A DNA stretch of 17,386 bases. Origin: JANNWF01 sp052390415 (GTDB lineage: Bacteria > Pseudomonadota > Gammaproteobacteria > Xanthomonadales > Xanthomonadaceae). Each line of letters opens with the position of its first letter. The stretch's first letter is position 1. The notes under the pieces were generated by a model, which saw only the letters and a list, made by a program, of their open reading frames with translations, was not told the DNA's origin and ran no database searches. The stretch lies in contig JBQTGY010000120.1 in assembly GCA_052390415.1 (NCBI GenBank), forward strand, positions 1 to 17,386, read 5' to 3'. A program made the translations under genes and the position numbers. Of this stretch, positions 7,928-14,667 are shown piece after piece.

Positions 7928-8041
7928 GGGAATTCCTCGTGAGTGTTCGGGCGCGCCTGACGACGCGCGCGCCGCAGCGTTTTACCAGATTGTGAGGCGG
8001 CAGACTTTTCTGGCAGCGCTCGAATCGAGTCGGAGTCACGC

Positions 8042-8067
8042 CGTGCCCGCTGCCAGTCGTGCCCGCT
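8042..8067 (+). repeat. Direct repeat CGTGCCCGCT in the M28 peptidase promoter region
   Basis: CGTGCCCGCT occurs at 8042-8051 and again at 8058-8067, a 16-base period. The second copy ends on the first T of a possible -10 box. Such spacing could serve a dimeric regulator binding one face of the helix, but chance is not excluded. Confidence 0.35.
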
Positions 8068-8072
8068 ACAAT
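8067..8072 (+). promoter_or_regulatory. Possible -10 box for the M28 peptidase gene
   Basis: TACAAT matches the -10 consensus at five of six bases and lies 30 bases before the ATG at 8103. No good -35 is visible. The 175-base divergent spacer 7928-8102 should hold promoters for both flanking genes. On the minus strand the best pair I can see is CTGCCA and CACAAT, 16 bases apart, which is weak. Confidence 0.35.
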
Positions 8073-8102
8073 CAGCCGCTCATCTGGAAAACGACCACTC
8101 GC

Positions 8103-9848
8103 ATGCGCATCGTATTGACCTCACTGGCTTGCGCCATCACTGCGCTGGTCGCCGCGTGTCAGCCCGCGACGACCACACCTGCTGAAGAGGCACCCACCGC
8201 CGTCGCCCCGACCGCGGTCGCTGGCAACTATTCCTTCGGTCCAGAAATTTCCGCGGAGGACGTCATACAACACGTCAAGGTGCTTGCCTCCGACGAATTT
8301 GAAGGTCGTGCACCGGGTGGCAAGGGCGAGCAGCTCACCGTCGATTACCTGGTCGAACAGTTCAAGCGCCTCGGCCTGAAGCCCGGCAATGGCGACAGCT
8401 ACACACAAAGTGTGCCGATGGTGTCGACCACGGCGGATCCGAGCACCGAGTTGAATCTGAAACACAGTGGCGGCAATACGCGCCTCGCGCCGTTCACCGA
8501 GATGGTGATCGGCACCAGCAGCGGCAATCCCAGGGTGCTGATCGAAGACAGCGAGATGGTCTTTGTGGGTTACGGCGTCAACGCGCCGGAATCCAATTGG
8601 AACGACTACAGCATCGACGTGCGTGGCAAAACCGTGGTGATGCTGGTCAATGACCCGGGCTTCCACGTTGGCAACGAGGAATTGTTCCTCGGCAAACGCA
8701 TGACTTACTACGGCCGCTGGAGCTACAAATTCGAGGAAGCCGCGCGACAAGGAGCCGCCGCCGCGCTGATCATTCATGACACCGAAGGCGCAGGTTACGG
8801 CTGGAACGTGATCGGCGATGGCTGGAAGGGTGCGCAGTTCGACCTGCCGGCAACCGAGGATTCGGCACCGCGCCTGCCTGCGCAAGGCTGGCTCACCGCC
8901 GAGGCCGCCAATGCGATGTTTGAGCGCGCCGGTCTCGACTTCAATGCATTGCGCACCGCTGCCAATCAGCCCGGCTTCAAACCGGTGCCCTTGGCCACCA
9001 CCTTGAGTCTGGATCTCAAGAGTGAGATCAGCGCCAGTGAATCACGCAACGTGGTCGCCCTGTTGCCAGGCGCCAGCCGTCCCGATGAATCCATCATCTA
9101 CATGGCGCATTGGGATCATCTCGGCATCGACCCGACGCTGACTGGCGACACCATCTACAACGGAGCCTCCGACAACGCCACCGGCGTCGCCGGCATCCTC
9201 GAAATCGCCGAGCGTTTCGTGACCCGCGAAACCCCGCCTGCGCGTTCGGTGCTTTTCGCAGCGGTAACCCTGGAAGAGTCCGGTTTGCTGGGCTCGAAAT
9301 TTTACGTCGCGCATCCACTGTTACCGCTGGAAAAGACCGTCGCCGTCGTCAATCTGGACAACTTGCCGGCGATCGGGCGCAGCCGCGACATCACGGTCAT
9401 CGGCATGGGCAATTCGGAACTGGAAGATCTGCTGCGGCCGATCGCCGAGCGCCAGGCGCGCATTCTGCGTCCCGAATCGGCACCCGAGAAAGGCTTCTAT
9501 TTCCGCTCGGATCACTTCAACTTCGCCAAGGCCGGCGTGCCCGCCTTGTACGCCAAGGGCGGCGCGGATCATTTTGAAAAAGGCGAGGTCTATGGACTGC
9601 AGGCGCAAACCGACTACGTCACCCAGCGCTACCACCAGCCGTCGGACGAATACGACGATTCCTGGGACTTGAGCGGCATGGTCGAAGACATGCTGGCGCT
9701 GTATCAGTTGGGCAATGAACTCGCCAACGGCGAGCAGTGGCCGAACTGGTACGAAGGCAACGCGTTCAAGGCAGCGCGAGACGCCAGCGCCGCCGCCCGT
9801 GTGCCAGCAACGCCACCCGCCACCGAAGCCCCAGCCAAACAACCCTGA
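8103..9848 (+). CDS. M28 family zinc metallopeptidase lipoprotein
   Basis: A 581-residue envelope lipoprotein, probably an aminopeptidase that clips N-terminal residues from peptides in the periplasm or at the outer membrane. The signal sequence ends in a lipobox LVAAC with Cys-19, followed by a Pro/Thr/Ala-rich linker to about residue 42. A protease-associated-like insert lies at about 145-260. The M28 catalytic core has all five zinc ligands in order: His-336 (MAHWDHLG), Asp-357 (GASDNATG), Glu-392 with catalytic Glu-391 (LEESGLLGS), Asp-419 (NLDN) and His-511 (YHQPSDEY). ATG 8103 was chosen because it gives the correct lipoprotein signal. The open frame upstream to 7827 crosses the divergent promoter region. 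The C-terminus is a low-complexity Ala/Pro tail. The small TerB-like gene begins 11 bases after its stop, so the two are probably co-transcribed. Confidence 0.94.
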   Translation: MRIVLTSLACAITALVAACQPATTTPAEEAPTAVAPTAVAGNYSFGPEISAEDVIQHVKVLASDEFEGRAPGGKGEQLTVDYLVEQFKRLGLKPGNGDSYTQSVPMVSTTADPSTELNLKHSGGNTRLAPFTEMVIGTSSGNPRVLIEDSEMVFVGYGVNAPESNWNDYSIDVRGKTVVMLVNDPGFHVGNEELFLGKRMTYYGRWSYKFEEAARQGAAAALIIHDTEGAGYGWNVIGDGWKGAQFDLPATEDSAPRLPAQGWLTAEAANAMFERAGLDFNALRTAANQPGFKPVPLATTLSLDLKSEISASESRNVVALLPGASRPDESIIYMAHWDHLGIDPTLTGDTIYNGASDNATGVAGILEIAERFVTRETPPARSVLFAAVTLEESGLLGSKFYVAHPLLPLEKTVAVVNLDNLPAIGRSRDITVIGMGNSELEDLLRPIAERQARILRPESAPEKGFYFRSDHFNFAKAGVPALYAKGGADHFEKGEVYGLQAQTDYVTQRYHQPSDEYDDSWDLSGMVEDMLALYQLGNELANGEQWPNWYEGNAFKAARDASAAARVPATPPATEAPAKQP

Positions 9849-9859
9849 CGGAGTGCCCC

Positions 9860-10105
9860 ATGTCCGAGAGCCGTGACTACCTCGAACTTTCCTTCAAATC
9901 GATCCAATGTTTTGCCAATGACGGCAAGTTGGATGCTGACGAACTCGGCAAACTGGTCGCGATCGCCGAACGCGATGGCAAGTTCGATCAAAACGAAGTG
10001 CGGGTGCTGAAATCGATCATTCAGAAAATCAAACCAACCGAAATCGACGCGGCCATGAAGGTGCGATTGGCCGACTTGAGTCGCAAGCTGGGGTTTGCGG
10101 GATAG
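9860..10105 (+). CDS. Small TerB-like/half-EF-hand protein, function unknown
   Basis: An 81-residue soluble protein without signal or membrane segment. It contains two similar acidic loops, DGKLDADEL and DGKFDQNEV, each followed by an amphipathic helix. This DG-x-x-D-x-x-E pattern is that of TerB-type (tellurite-resistance-like) helical domains and of a truncated EF-hand. The first ligand positions of a true EF-hand are missing, so calcium binding is doubtful. GGAG lies six bases before ATG 9860, and the gene starts 11 bases after the M28 peptidase stop. It is cytoplasmic while its operon partner is exported, so the functional link is unclear. The annotation rests on the motif pattern only. 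Confidence 0.82.
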   Translation: MSESRDYLELSFKSIQCFANDGKLDADELGKLVAIAERDGKFDQNEVRVLKSIIQKIKPTEIDAAMKVRLADLSRKLGFAG

Positions 10106-10122
10106 TGAGATTCGCAAGTGTC

Positions 10123-10206
10123 TCGGAGGGCCGCGCTCCTGCGCGGCTGCTTCGGGATCGACTTCAACGTGCGCAAGCGCAGCGCCGCGGGAGCGGCGCC
10201 CTCCGA
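10123..10206. repeat. REP/MITE-like imperfect palindrome between convergent genes
   Basis: The left arm (10123-10147, beginning TCGGAGGGCCGCGCTCC) and right arm (10184-10206, GCCGCGGGAGCGGC then GCCCTCCGA) are imperfect inverted repeats around a 36-base loop. The arrangement resembles dispersed palindromes in Xanthomonadales and Pseudomonas intergenic DNA. It starts 18 bases past the TerB-like stop and may serve as terminator for that operon. No T-run follows. Confidence 0.65.
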
Positions 10207-10252
10207 AAAACTGCTTCCTGCAGGCCGCGCCGATACGGGCGGCCGCCCAACT

Positions 10253-10287
10253 TCTCCCCTCTCACGCTTGCGGGCGAGGGAGAGGGC
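10253..10287. repeat. CTCCCCTCTC-type intergenic palindrome
   Basis: CTCCCCTC and GAGGGAG flank a centre reading TCACGCTTGCGGGC, an imperfect hairpin. It resembles the very common bacterial repeat built on CCCTCTCC-GC-GCGGGAGAGGG. It lies just past the rsuA stop on the opposite strand and may act as a terminator for rsuA. The remaining bases of 10106-10311 show nothing further. Confidence 0.55.
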
Positions 10288-10311
10288 AAGAGGGATCGCT
10301 CGATTCCCGCC

Positions 10312-11043
10312 TCAGAAACACCTTTGCTCGTGCAGCCTTGTTTCGCTCACCCAAAGAGCAGCGCGCTCCTCCGCACCGCAGCTTCGCCATTCACCGCTGG
10401 CCAGCGAATCCAGTCCCAGCCCGCCAATGCGACTGCGATGCAGCGCCTCGACATGATTGCCGACCGCCGCAAACATGCGCCGCACCTGGTGATAACGGCC
10501 CTCGTGCAAGGTCAGCCGCGCCTGGCGTGGGCTGATGACTTCGAGTTCAGCCGGCAACAGCGGAGTTTTTTCCGCTTCCAGCATCAAGGTTCCGTTTGCA
10601 AAGATCGCCGCCTCGTCACCGCGAAGGTCAGAGGCCAGACTCACCTCGTAGACCTTCGACAGTTTGGACTTGGGCGCGACAATTCGATGCAACAGCTGAC
10701 CATCGTCAGTCATCAACAGCAAGCCGCTGGTGTCGCGATCCAAGCGCCCGACGCTTGAAAGCGCCGGGTCACGCAGACGAAAGCGTGGCGGCAGCAGGTC
10801 GTAAATCAGCCGGCCGTGGTCCTTGTGCGAGCAGGTGTAACCAACCGGCTTGTGCAACATCAGCAGCAAGCCCGGCGGCGGGTCGAGCGGCTCGCCTTCA
10901 ATCCGCACCAAGGCCGGATCAATCGCGTCATCGGCATACAGCACTTCGCCCGCCGCATCGGTGATGCAGCCGCAACGAAACAACTCGCTGACTTCGCGAC
11001 GCGATCCGTATCCCAGATTCGCGATCAATTTGAGCAGCTTCAT
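10312..11043 (-). CDS. rsuA: 16S rRNA pseudouridine-516 synthase
   Basis: A 243-residue cytoplasmic enzyme that should isomerise U516 of 16S rRNA to pseudouridine. An S4 RNA-binding domain occupies about residues 1-50 (MKLLKLIANLGYGSRREVSE). The catalytic core contains GRLDRDTSGLLLMTDDGQ with nucleophile Asp-102, the same number as in E. coli RsuA. Other conserved parts are KVYEV, EGRYHQVRRMFAAVGNHV and ALHRSRIGG. The last two match RsuA rather than RluB/E/F. The ATG overlaps the rsmC stop by one base (TGATG), with a weak AAGG seven bases upstream, so translation probably depends on rsmC. Both genes modify the small ribosomal subunit, giving a sensible two-gene unit. Confidence 0.92.
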   Translation of the reverse strand: MKLLKLIANLGYGSRREVSELFRCGCITDAAGEVLYADDAIDPALVRIEGEPLDPPPGLLLMLHKPVGYTCSHKDHGRLIYDLLPPRFRLRDPALSSVGRLDRDTSGLLLMTDDGQLLHRIVAPKSKLSKVYEVSLASDLRGDEAAIFANGTLMLEAEKTPLLPAELEVISPRQARLTLHEGRYHQVRRMFAAVGNHVEALHRSRIGGLGLDSLASGEWRSCGAEERAALWVSETRLHEQRCF

Positions 11044-12107
11044 CAGCGCGCCTTCGCAGCAAATGGCGACGTCGCCGCCTTGATCGCTTCGACCACTTTG
11101 AAGCCATTTTGCTGAGTGACCACCTGCACCCTGGAAAACCCGTTCGCCAGTTCCGATTCATACGGCAGATGGCGATTGGCGACCAACCACAAGCGGCCGC
11201 CTGGCCGCAGTGCAGCGGCAGCGGCACTGATGAAACGGCGGCCAATGTCCGGGCGCTCGACCGCCTGCTGAGCATGAAATGGCGGGTTGCTGACGATCAC
11301 ATCAAACTTCTCTGTAATTCCCTGGGTGACATCGTGCCAGTGATGGTCGAGCGCGACGTTGCCGGCAAATGGCTGCAGGTTATGACGAGCAAGATCGAGT
11401 GCACGCGCGTCGGCCTCGTAACACTGCAGCGAGCGAATCCCTGGGCAGCGGCTCAAAAGTTCAGTTCCCAGAAACCCGAATCCCGCGCCGAGATCCGCCG
11501 CGTCGCCAGCGAGATCGGCAGGCAAATGCTCGGCCAGCAGCTGTGAGGCAAGATCGATCCGATCCCAGGCAAACACGCCGGGGCGACTGACGAAACGCCC
11601 TTCCAGAATCCGCCGCGGTGCATCCAGTTCGCGCCACGACGCCAGCAGCGCCTCGTCGCGCAACTCGTGCGGACGCGTCCAGAACACTCGGCACTTGTTC
11701 TTGCACAAGACGGTCAGCGCACCCGCCACGCGCGACAGATCGATCTCGCCGGATTTGGCGCCCTCGGCATTGCTCTGACATACCAACAACACTCCGCCCG
11801 GCAGCAGATGCTGCAACGCACGCGCATACAGCGTTCGCGCGCAATCGCGTTGGCGGGGTGGCAACAGCAAGACCAAGGGATAACGGGCGTCGACATCGAC
11901 GGACTGAAGAACAGTCAGGCCAGACCGATGCAGGACATCCACTTCGGGCTTGAACTGACTTTCGCAGATCAGGCCAGACAAGCGCTGACGGTGCAGCGGC
12001 CAGCCATCGCGCGCACCCAGAAACAACGCTCCTCCTTCCTTCGGCCATGGCAGATGGCCATCGAAGATCGGCAACAACAGCGTTTCCAGAGCAAGGTCAG
12101 TGGTCAC
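11043..12107 (-). CDS. rsmC: 16S rRNA m2G1207 methyltransferase
   Basis: SAM-dependent methyltransferase of 354 residues, expected to methylate N2 of G1207 in 16S rRNA. The RsmC family is about 340 residues, with a degenerate N-terminal Rossmann domain followed by the catalytic one. Both are visible: residues 1-165, then GVFAWDRIDLASQLL (177-191), the SAM loop DLGAGFGFLG (205-214) and the catalytic motif SNPPFH (273-278). The frame is open to 12311 without an ATG, and that extension translates intergenic repeats. GTG 12107 (VTTDLALETLLLP) gives the N-terminus expected from xanthomonad homologues, but it lacks a Shine-Dalgarno sequence, so the start is less certain than the identity. It shares a one-base overlap with rsuA. 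Confidence 0.9.
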   Translation of the reverse strand: MTTDLALETLLLPIFDGHLPWPKEGGALFLGARDGWPLHRQRLSGLICESQFKPEVDVLHRSGLTVLQSVDVDARYPLVLLLPPRQRDCARTLYARALQHLLPGGVLLVCQSNAEGAKSGEIDLSRVAGALTVLCKNKCRVFWTRPHELRDEALLASWRELDAPRRILEGRFVSRPGVFAWDRIDLASQLLAEHLPADLAGDAADLGAGFGFLGTELLSRCPGIRSLQCYEADARALDLARHNLQPFAGNVALDHHWHDVTQGITEKFDVIVSNPPFHAQQAVERPDIGRRFISAAAAALRPGGRLWLVANRHLPYESELANGFSRVQVVTQQNGFKVVEAIKAATSPFAAKAR

Positions 12108-12468
12108 GGCGGGAGGCAGCGTTGGGGCATCCAGTGTATTGAGTCGGCGAAAATTGAACAGCGAACAAAACAACCTCAACTGCTTCAACGCCGGGGCGCA
12201 GAGGCGCAGAGAAAAGCCGACAATCCCGGAGATGCATTGATTTTGTCCCCGGGGATCCAAGCTCCGGCGCGCGGAAAGCGCATTCCACTTCCTCCGCGCA
12301 CCTCTGCGCACCTCTGCGCTTCTCTGCGTTCTCCACGTTGAATGCTCTCGCGGCGCTCGACTACTGCTTCATGGTCAATGGTCGCCGGGTCAATAGTGGT
12401 CGCGAGCCCCGCCTTCACGTGCTAGTTTTTTCAGCAACGGGATGGCCGCGCATGCTGGGGAACAAGCG
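12108..12468. other. Intergenic stretch of dispersed repeats, no gene
   Basis: The divergent spacer between rsmC and the RmlC-like gene. It contains GCGCAGAG units (12196-12211), a CCCCGGGG palindrome (12247-12254), ten-base CCTCTGCGCA units (12291-12330) and GGTCAAT units (12373-12379 and 12388-12394). The open frames crossing it translate these repeats and are not believable proteins. A run of six T lies at 12425-12430. Promoters must lie here but none stands out. Confidence 0.75.
12196..12340. repeat. Inverted clusters of CCTCTGCGCA tandem units
   Basis: GCGCAGAGGCGCAGAG (12196-12211) faces a perfect-register series of ten-base units at 12291-12330: CCTCCGCGCA, CCTCTGCGCA, CCTCTGCGCT, TCTCTGCGTT, then degenerating. 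The two sets are inverted relative to each other, 79 bases apart, so a large stem is possible. Similar CTCTGCG repeats are widespread in proteobacterial intergenic DNA. Confidence 0.7.
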
Positions 12469-12996
12469 ATGATCGAAGGGGTGATGCTTCGGGCTATTGA
12501 CCAGAAAACTGATGCACGCGGTTCATTTGCCGAAGTCTTCAGTGATCGCTGGGAGTTGCCGATCACGCCACGCCAATGGTCGCTGGTGCGCTCGACCGCG
12601 GGCACCCTGCGTGGCATGCATCTGCATCTGCGTCACGATGAGTGGCTGCTGCCGATCAGTGGACATTGTGTGGTCGGCCTGCATGACCTGAGACCTGACT
12701 CGCCGAGCAGCGGGCGCTCGATGCTGATCGAGCTGGATGCCAATGCCCCGCAGAGCCTTTGTTTCCCGCGCGGCATCGTCCATGGCTGGTATTTCCCCAC
12801 CGACTGCATGCATTTGCAGGCTGTCTCCGAGCCTTACAGCGAATACAGCGAGGACGACAATTTCGGCTGCCACTACGGTGATCCGGAATTGGCAATCCCA
12901 TGGCCGGCGAGGCCACACATCGTCAGTGAACGCGCCAGGATGTTCCCGAACCTGACCGCCTTGCGTGCGCAACTGCAGACGATGTGGTCGCGCTGA
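12469..12996 (+). CDS. RmlC-like cupin, dTDP-sugar 3,5-epimerase family, divergent
   Basis: A 175-residue single-domain cupin related to dTDP-4-dehydrorhamnose 3,5-epimerase. Family features are DARGSFAEVF (15-24), GTLRGMHLH (45-53) with the catalytic-type His-51, LHDLRPDSPSSG (71-82), FPRGIVHGW (99-107) and GDPELAIPWP (137-146). By eye the active-site Lys after the RGLH motif is Glu or Trp here (HDEWLLP). The Asp of the family's C-terminal LSxKD phrase is absent (VSERAR). It may thus have another sugar-nucleotide activity or none. ATG 12469 has GGGGA about eight bases upstream; an ATG at 12442 is in frame but its only purine run touches the codon. It is followed 41 bases later by a 2-hydroxyacid dehydrogenase gene, probably in one transcript. 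It is not the canonical rhamnose operon, as no rmlA, rmlB or rmlD is present. Confidence 0.82.
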   Translation: MIEGVMLRAIDQKTDARGSFAEVFSDRWELPITPRQWSLVRSTAGTLRGMHLHLRHDEWLLPISGHCVVGLHDLRPDSPSSGRSMLIELDANAPQSLCFPRGIVHGWYFPTDCMHLQAVSEPYSEYSEDDNFGCHYGDPELAIPWPARPHIVSERARMFPNLTALRAQLQTMWSR

Positions 12997-13037
12997 CTGG
13001 GCCGCATTGACCCATCCGCCGTGACTCAACTGCATAG

Positions 13038-14111
13038 ATGGAATCCACCAAGACACCATCGCGATTCGCGCTGCTGACCCTGCGCCTGCCACCCGCCTTG
13101 CAAGGGCAACTGGAAACAGCGCTGTTGGCACAGGGTTTTTCGCTGCTGCATCCGACCGACGCCGCCTCTTTCAAGACGGCCATTGCCGAGGCCGAGATCG
13201 CCTTGTTGCAGGGCAACGCCAATTCCGATTGTCTGGGTCACGCTGGACTGCGCTGGATTCATTGTGGTCATGCGGGGCTGGAAGGGTATTTGCCCGTTGT
13301 GCTGGTGAATGGCACCGCCACGATCACGTCGGCGGCCGGACGCTCAGCACCGGCGCTCGCCGAACACGCGCTGTTCCTGATGATGTGTCTGGCCTATGAC
13401 CACGCGGGTTTGACGGTGTTCAGACGCTGGCGGCAATGGCAGGCGCCGCCGGTGGCAAAACGCCGCGCGCTGCATGGTCGCACCTTGGGCATCATCGGGT
13501 TGGGCCATACCGGCAGTGCGCTCGCGGCTTACGCCAATGCGCTGGGCATGCGGGTGCTGGTGTGGCGTCGGCAACCCGCGGACCCGGCAAGCGTGGAGCG
13601 CGTCTATTGCGCCGCCGATGGTGATCACCTGGTCGACATGCTCGGGCAATGTGAGTTCGTGGCCATCACGTGTTCATTGAATGCGGCCACTCACCACTTG
13701 TTTGGTGCGGCCGAACTCGCTGCGCTGCCCCGTGGCGCCTTTCTGATCAACGTGGGACGCGGTGCAGTGATTGATGAAGCAGCAATGATCGCCGCGCTGC
13801 GAAGTGGTCAGCTCGGCGGTGCCGGATTGGACGTGGTGGAGTGGGAGCCACTGGCCGCCAACAGCCCGCTGTGGCGCATGCCCAATGTGCAGATCAGTCC
13901 ACATCGCACACCGCGACTGGCAGATCGTGAACAACGCCACCTGGCCATGATCGAAACCAACCTCGCGCGTTACCTTGCAGGTCTGCCCTTGCTCAATGCG
14001 CTGGGTGCTGAGGACGCCATCACGCCGCAGCAAGCACCGCCGAGATCGTTTTACCAGCGCGCCCTCAGCTTGGTGTGGCGTTGCCTGTATCGGCTGATGC
14101 ATCGGAGCTGA
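13038..14111 (+). CDS. D-isomer-specific 2-hydroxyacid dehydrogenase
   Basis: A 357-residue cytoplasmic NAD(P)-dependent oxidoreductase that should interconvert a D-2-hydroxyacid and its 2-keto acid. The substrate is not predictable. The dinucleotide loop is GIIGLGHTGSALA (151-163). Catalytic residues are present: Arg-241 in NVGRGAVID, Glu-270 in EWEPL and His-289 in SPHRTP. Arg-177/Arg-178 at the end of the second strand of the NAD fold, where an Asp would favour NAD, hint at NADPH preference (inference). The C-terminal 30 residues (FYQRALSLVWRCLYRLMHRS) form a basic amphipathic helix beyond the catalytic domain, possibly membrane-peripheral. ATG 13038 has only a weak ribosome site. The last 47 bases overlap, tail to tail, the unrecognised gene on the other strand. 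Confidence 0.88.
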   Translation: MESTKTPSRFALLTLRLPPALQGQLETALLAQGFSLLHPTDAASFKTAIAEAEIALLQGNANSDCLGHAGLRWIHCGHAGLEGYLPVVLVNGTATITSAAGRSAPALAEHALFLMMCLAYDHAGLTVFRRWRQWQAPPVAKRRALHGRTLGIIGLGHTGSALAAYANALGMRVLVWRRQPADPASVERVYCAADGDHLVDMLGQCEFVAITCSLNAATHHLFGAAELAALPRGAFLINVGRGAVIDEAAMIAALRSGQLGGAGLDVVEWEPLAANSPLWRMPNVQISPHRTPRLADREQRHLAMIETNLARYLAGLPLLNALGAEDAITPQQAPPRSFYQRALSLVWRCLYRLMHRS

Positions 14112-14667
14112 GTGGCGGCTCGAATTGCGTCTCATGGGTCGGCCCAACCGGTGTCTGCTTGGCGACGCTGTGCGCTACTTCGGTCAGCAATTGCTGAAGA
14201 TCCGCGACCACGGCCACCGCCAACTGCGCGGCCTGTTCATCGCTGATCGCCTGCTCGCGAACCCGCGGATGCCAGTTGCAAGCGATGGCCTGCCGCAAAT
14301 TGCGGCGGATGACTTCGCCCGCCTCGATGACTTGCTCGGCAACGCTGTCACGCAGAAAGGCGATCCGCATGACCGCACCGGCGGCGATCAGGCTCGACTG
14401 CCGCAAATTGAGATGAAAGTGCCCGCCTGCGCCAAGACAATCCACCCGCAGCACTTCCTCGGTGTGGACGTAGATCGAGGCGCCAACACCGGATGCGAAT
14501 GCCAGTTGCAACCGGTAACACTCGATCTCAACCGCTCCCAGGCGGCGCTCGCGCAGTAACGACGTACTGCCCATCTGTCCACGCCGCGGCAACGGCGGCA
14601 ACGCGGCCAGCCAGCGCCGCAACAAGGCAGGCAACAGCCGACTGCGCCATCCCAGCTTAACGATCAT
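14065..14667 (-). CDS. Unrecognised protein coupled to a glycosyltransferase
   Basis: A 200-residue protein that I do not recognise. The N-terminus (1-31) is basic and hydrophobic (KLGWRSRLLPALLRRWLAALPPLPRR), which looks like an amphipathic helix rather than a signal peptide. The middle (about 45-105) is beta-rich (VEIECYRLQLAF, SIYVHTEEVLRVDC, GHFHLNLRQSS). It is followed by helices with many Ala, Glu and Gln and a disordered Ser/Thr/Pro tail. The ATG overlaps the glycosyltransferase stop as ATGA, so it is very likely translated with it. The composition and third-position GC are like its neighbours. A role in the same glycan pathway is inferred from coupling only. Confidence 0.72.
   Translation of the reverse strand: MIVKLGWRSRLLPALLRRWLAALPPLPRRGQMGSTSLLRERRLGAVEIECYRLQLAFASGVGASIYVHTEEVLRVDCLGAGGHFHLNLRQSSLIAAGAVMRIAFLRDSVAEQVIEAGEVIRRNLRQAIACNWHPRVREQAISDEQAAQLAVAVVADLQQLLTEVAHSVAKQTPVGPTHETQFEPPLSSDASADTGNATPS

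Noticed and set aside
6338..7942. Open frame of 534 codons on the plus strand opposite the propeller gene
   Set aside because: Its Ala/Gly/His/Arg-rich translation has no domain. The minus-strand frame has Asp-boxes, signal segment and ribosome site, so this is an antisense shadow.
12108..12311. N-terminal extension of rsmC
   Set aside because: Translation of intergenic CTCTGCG repeats with no similarity to RsmC and no ATG.
12181..12340. Possible CRISPR array in the repeat-rich gap
   Set aside because: Units are about ten bases with no spacers and no cas genes nearby; they are short tandem and inverted repeats.
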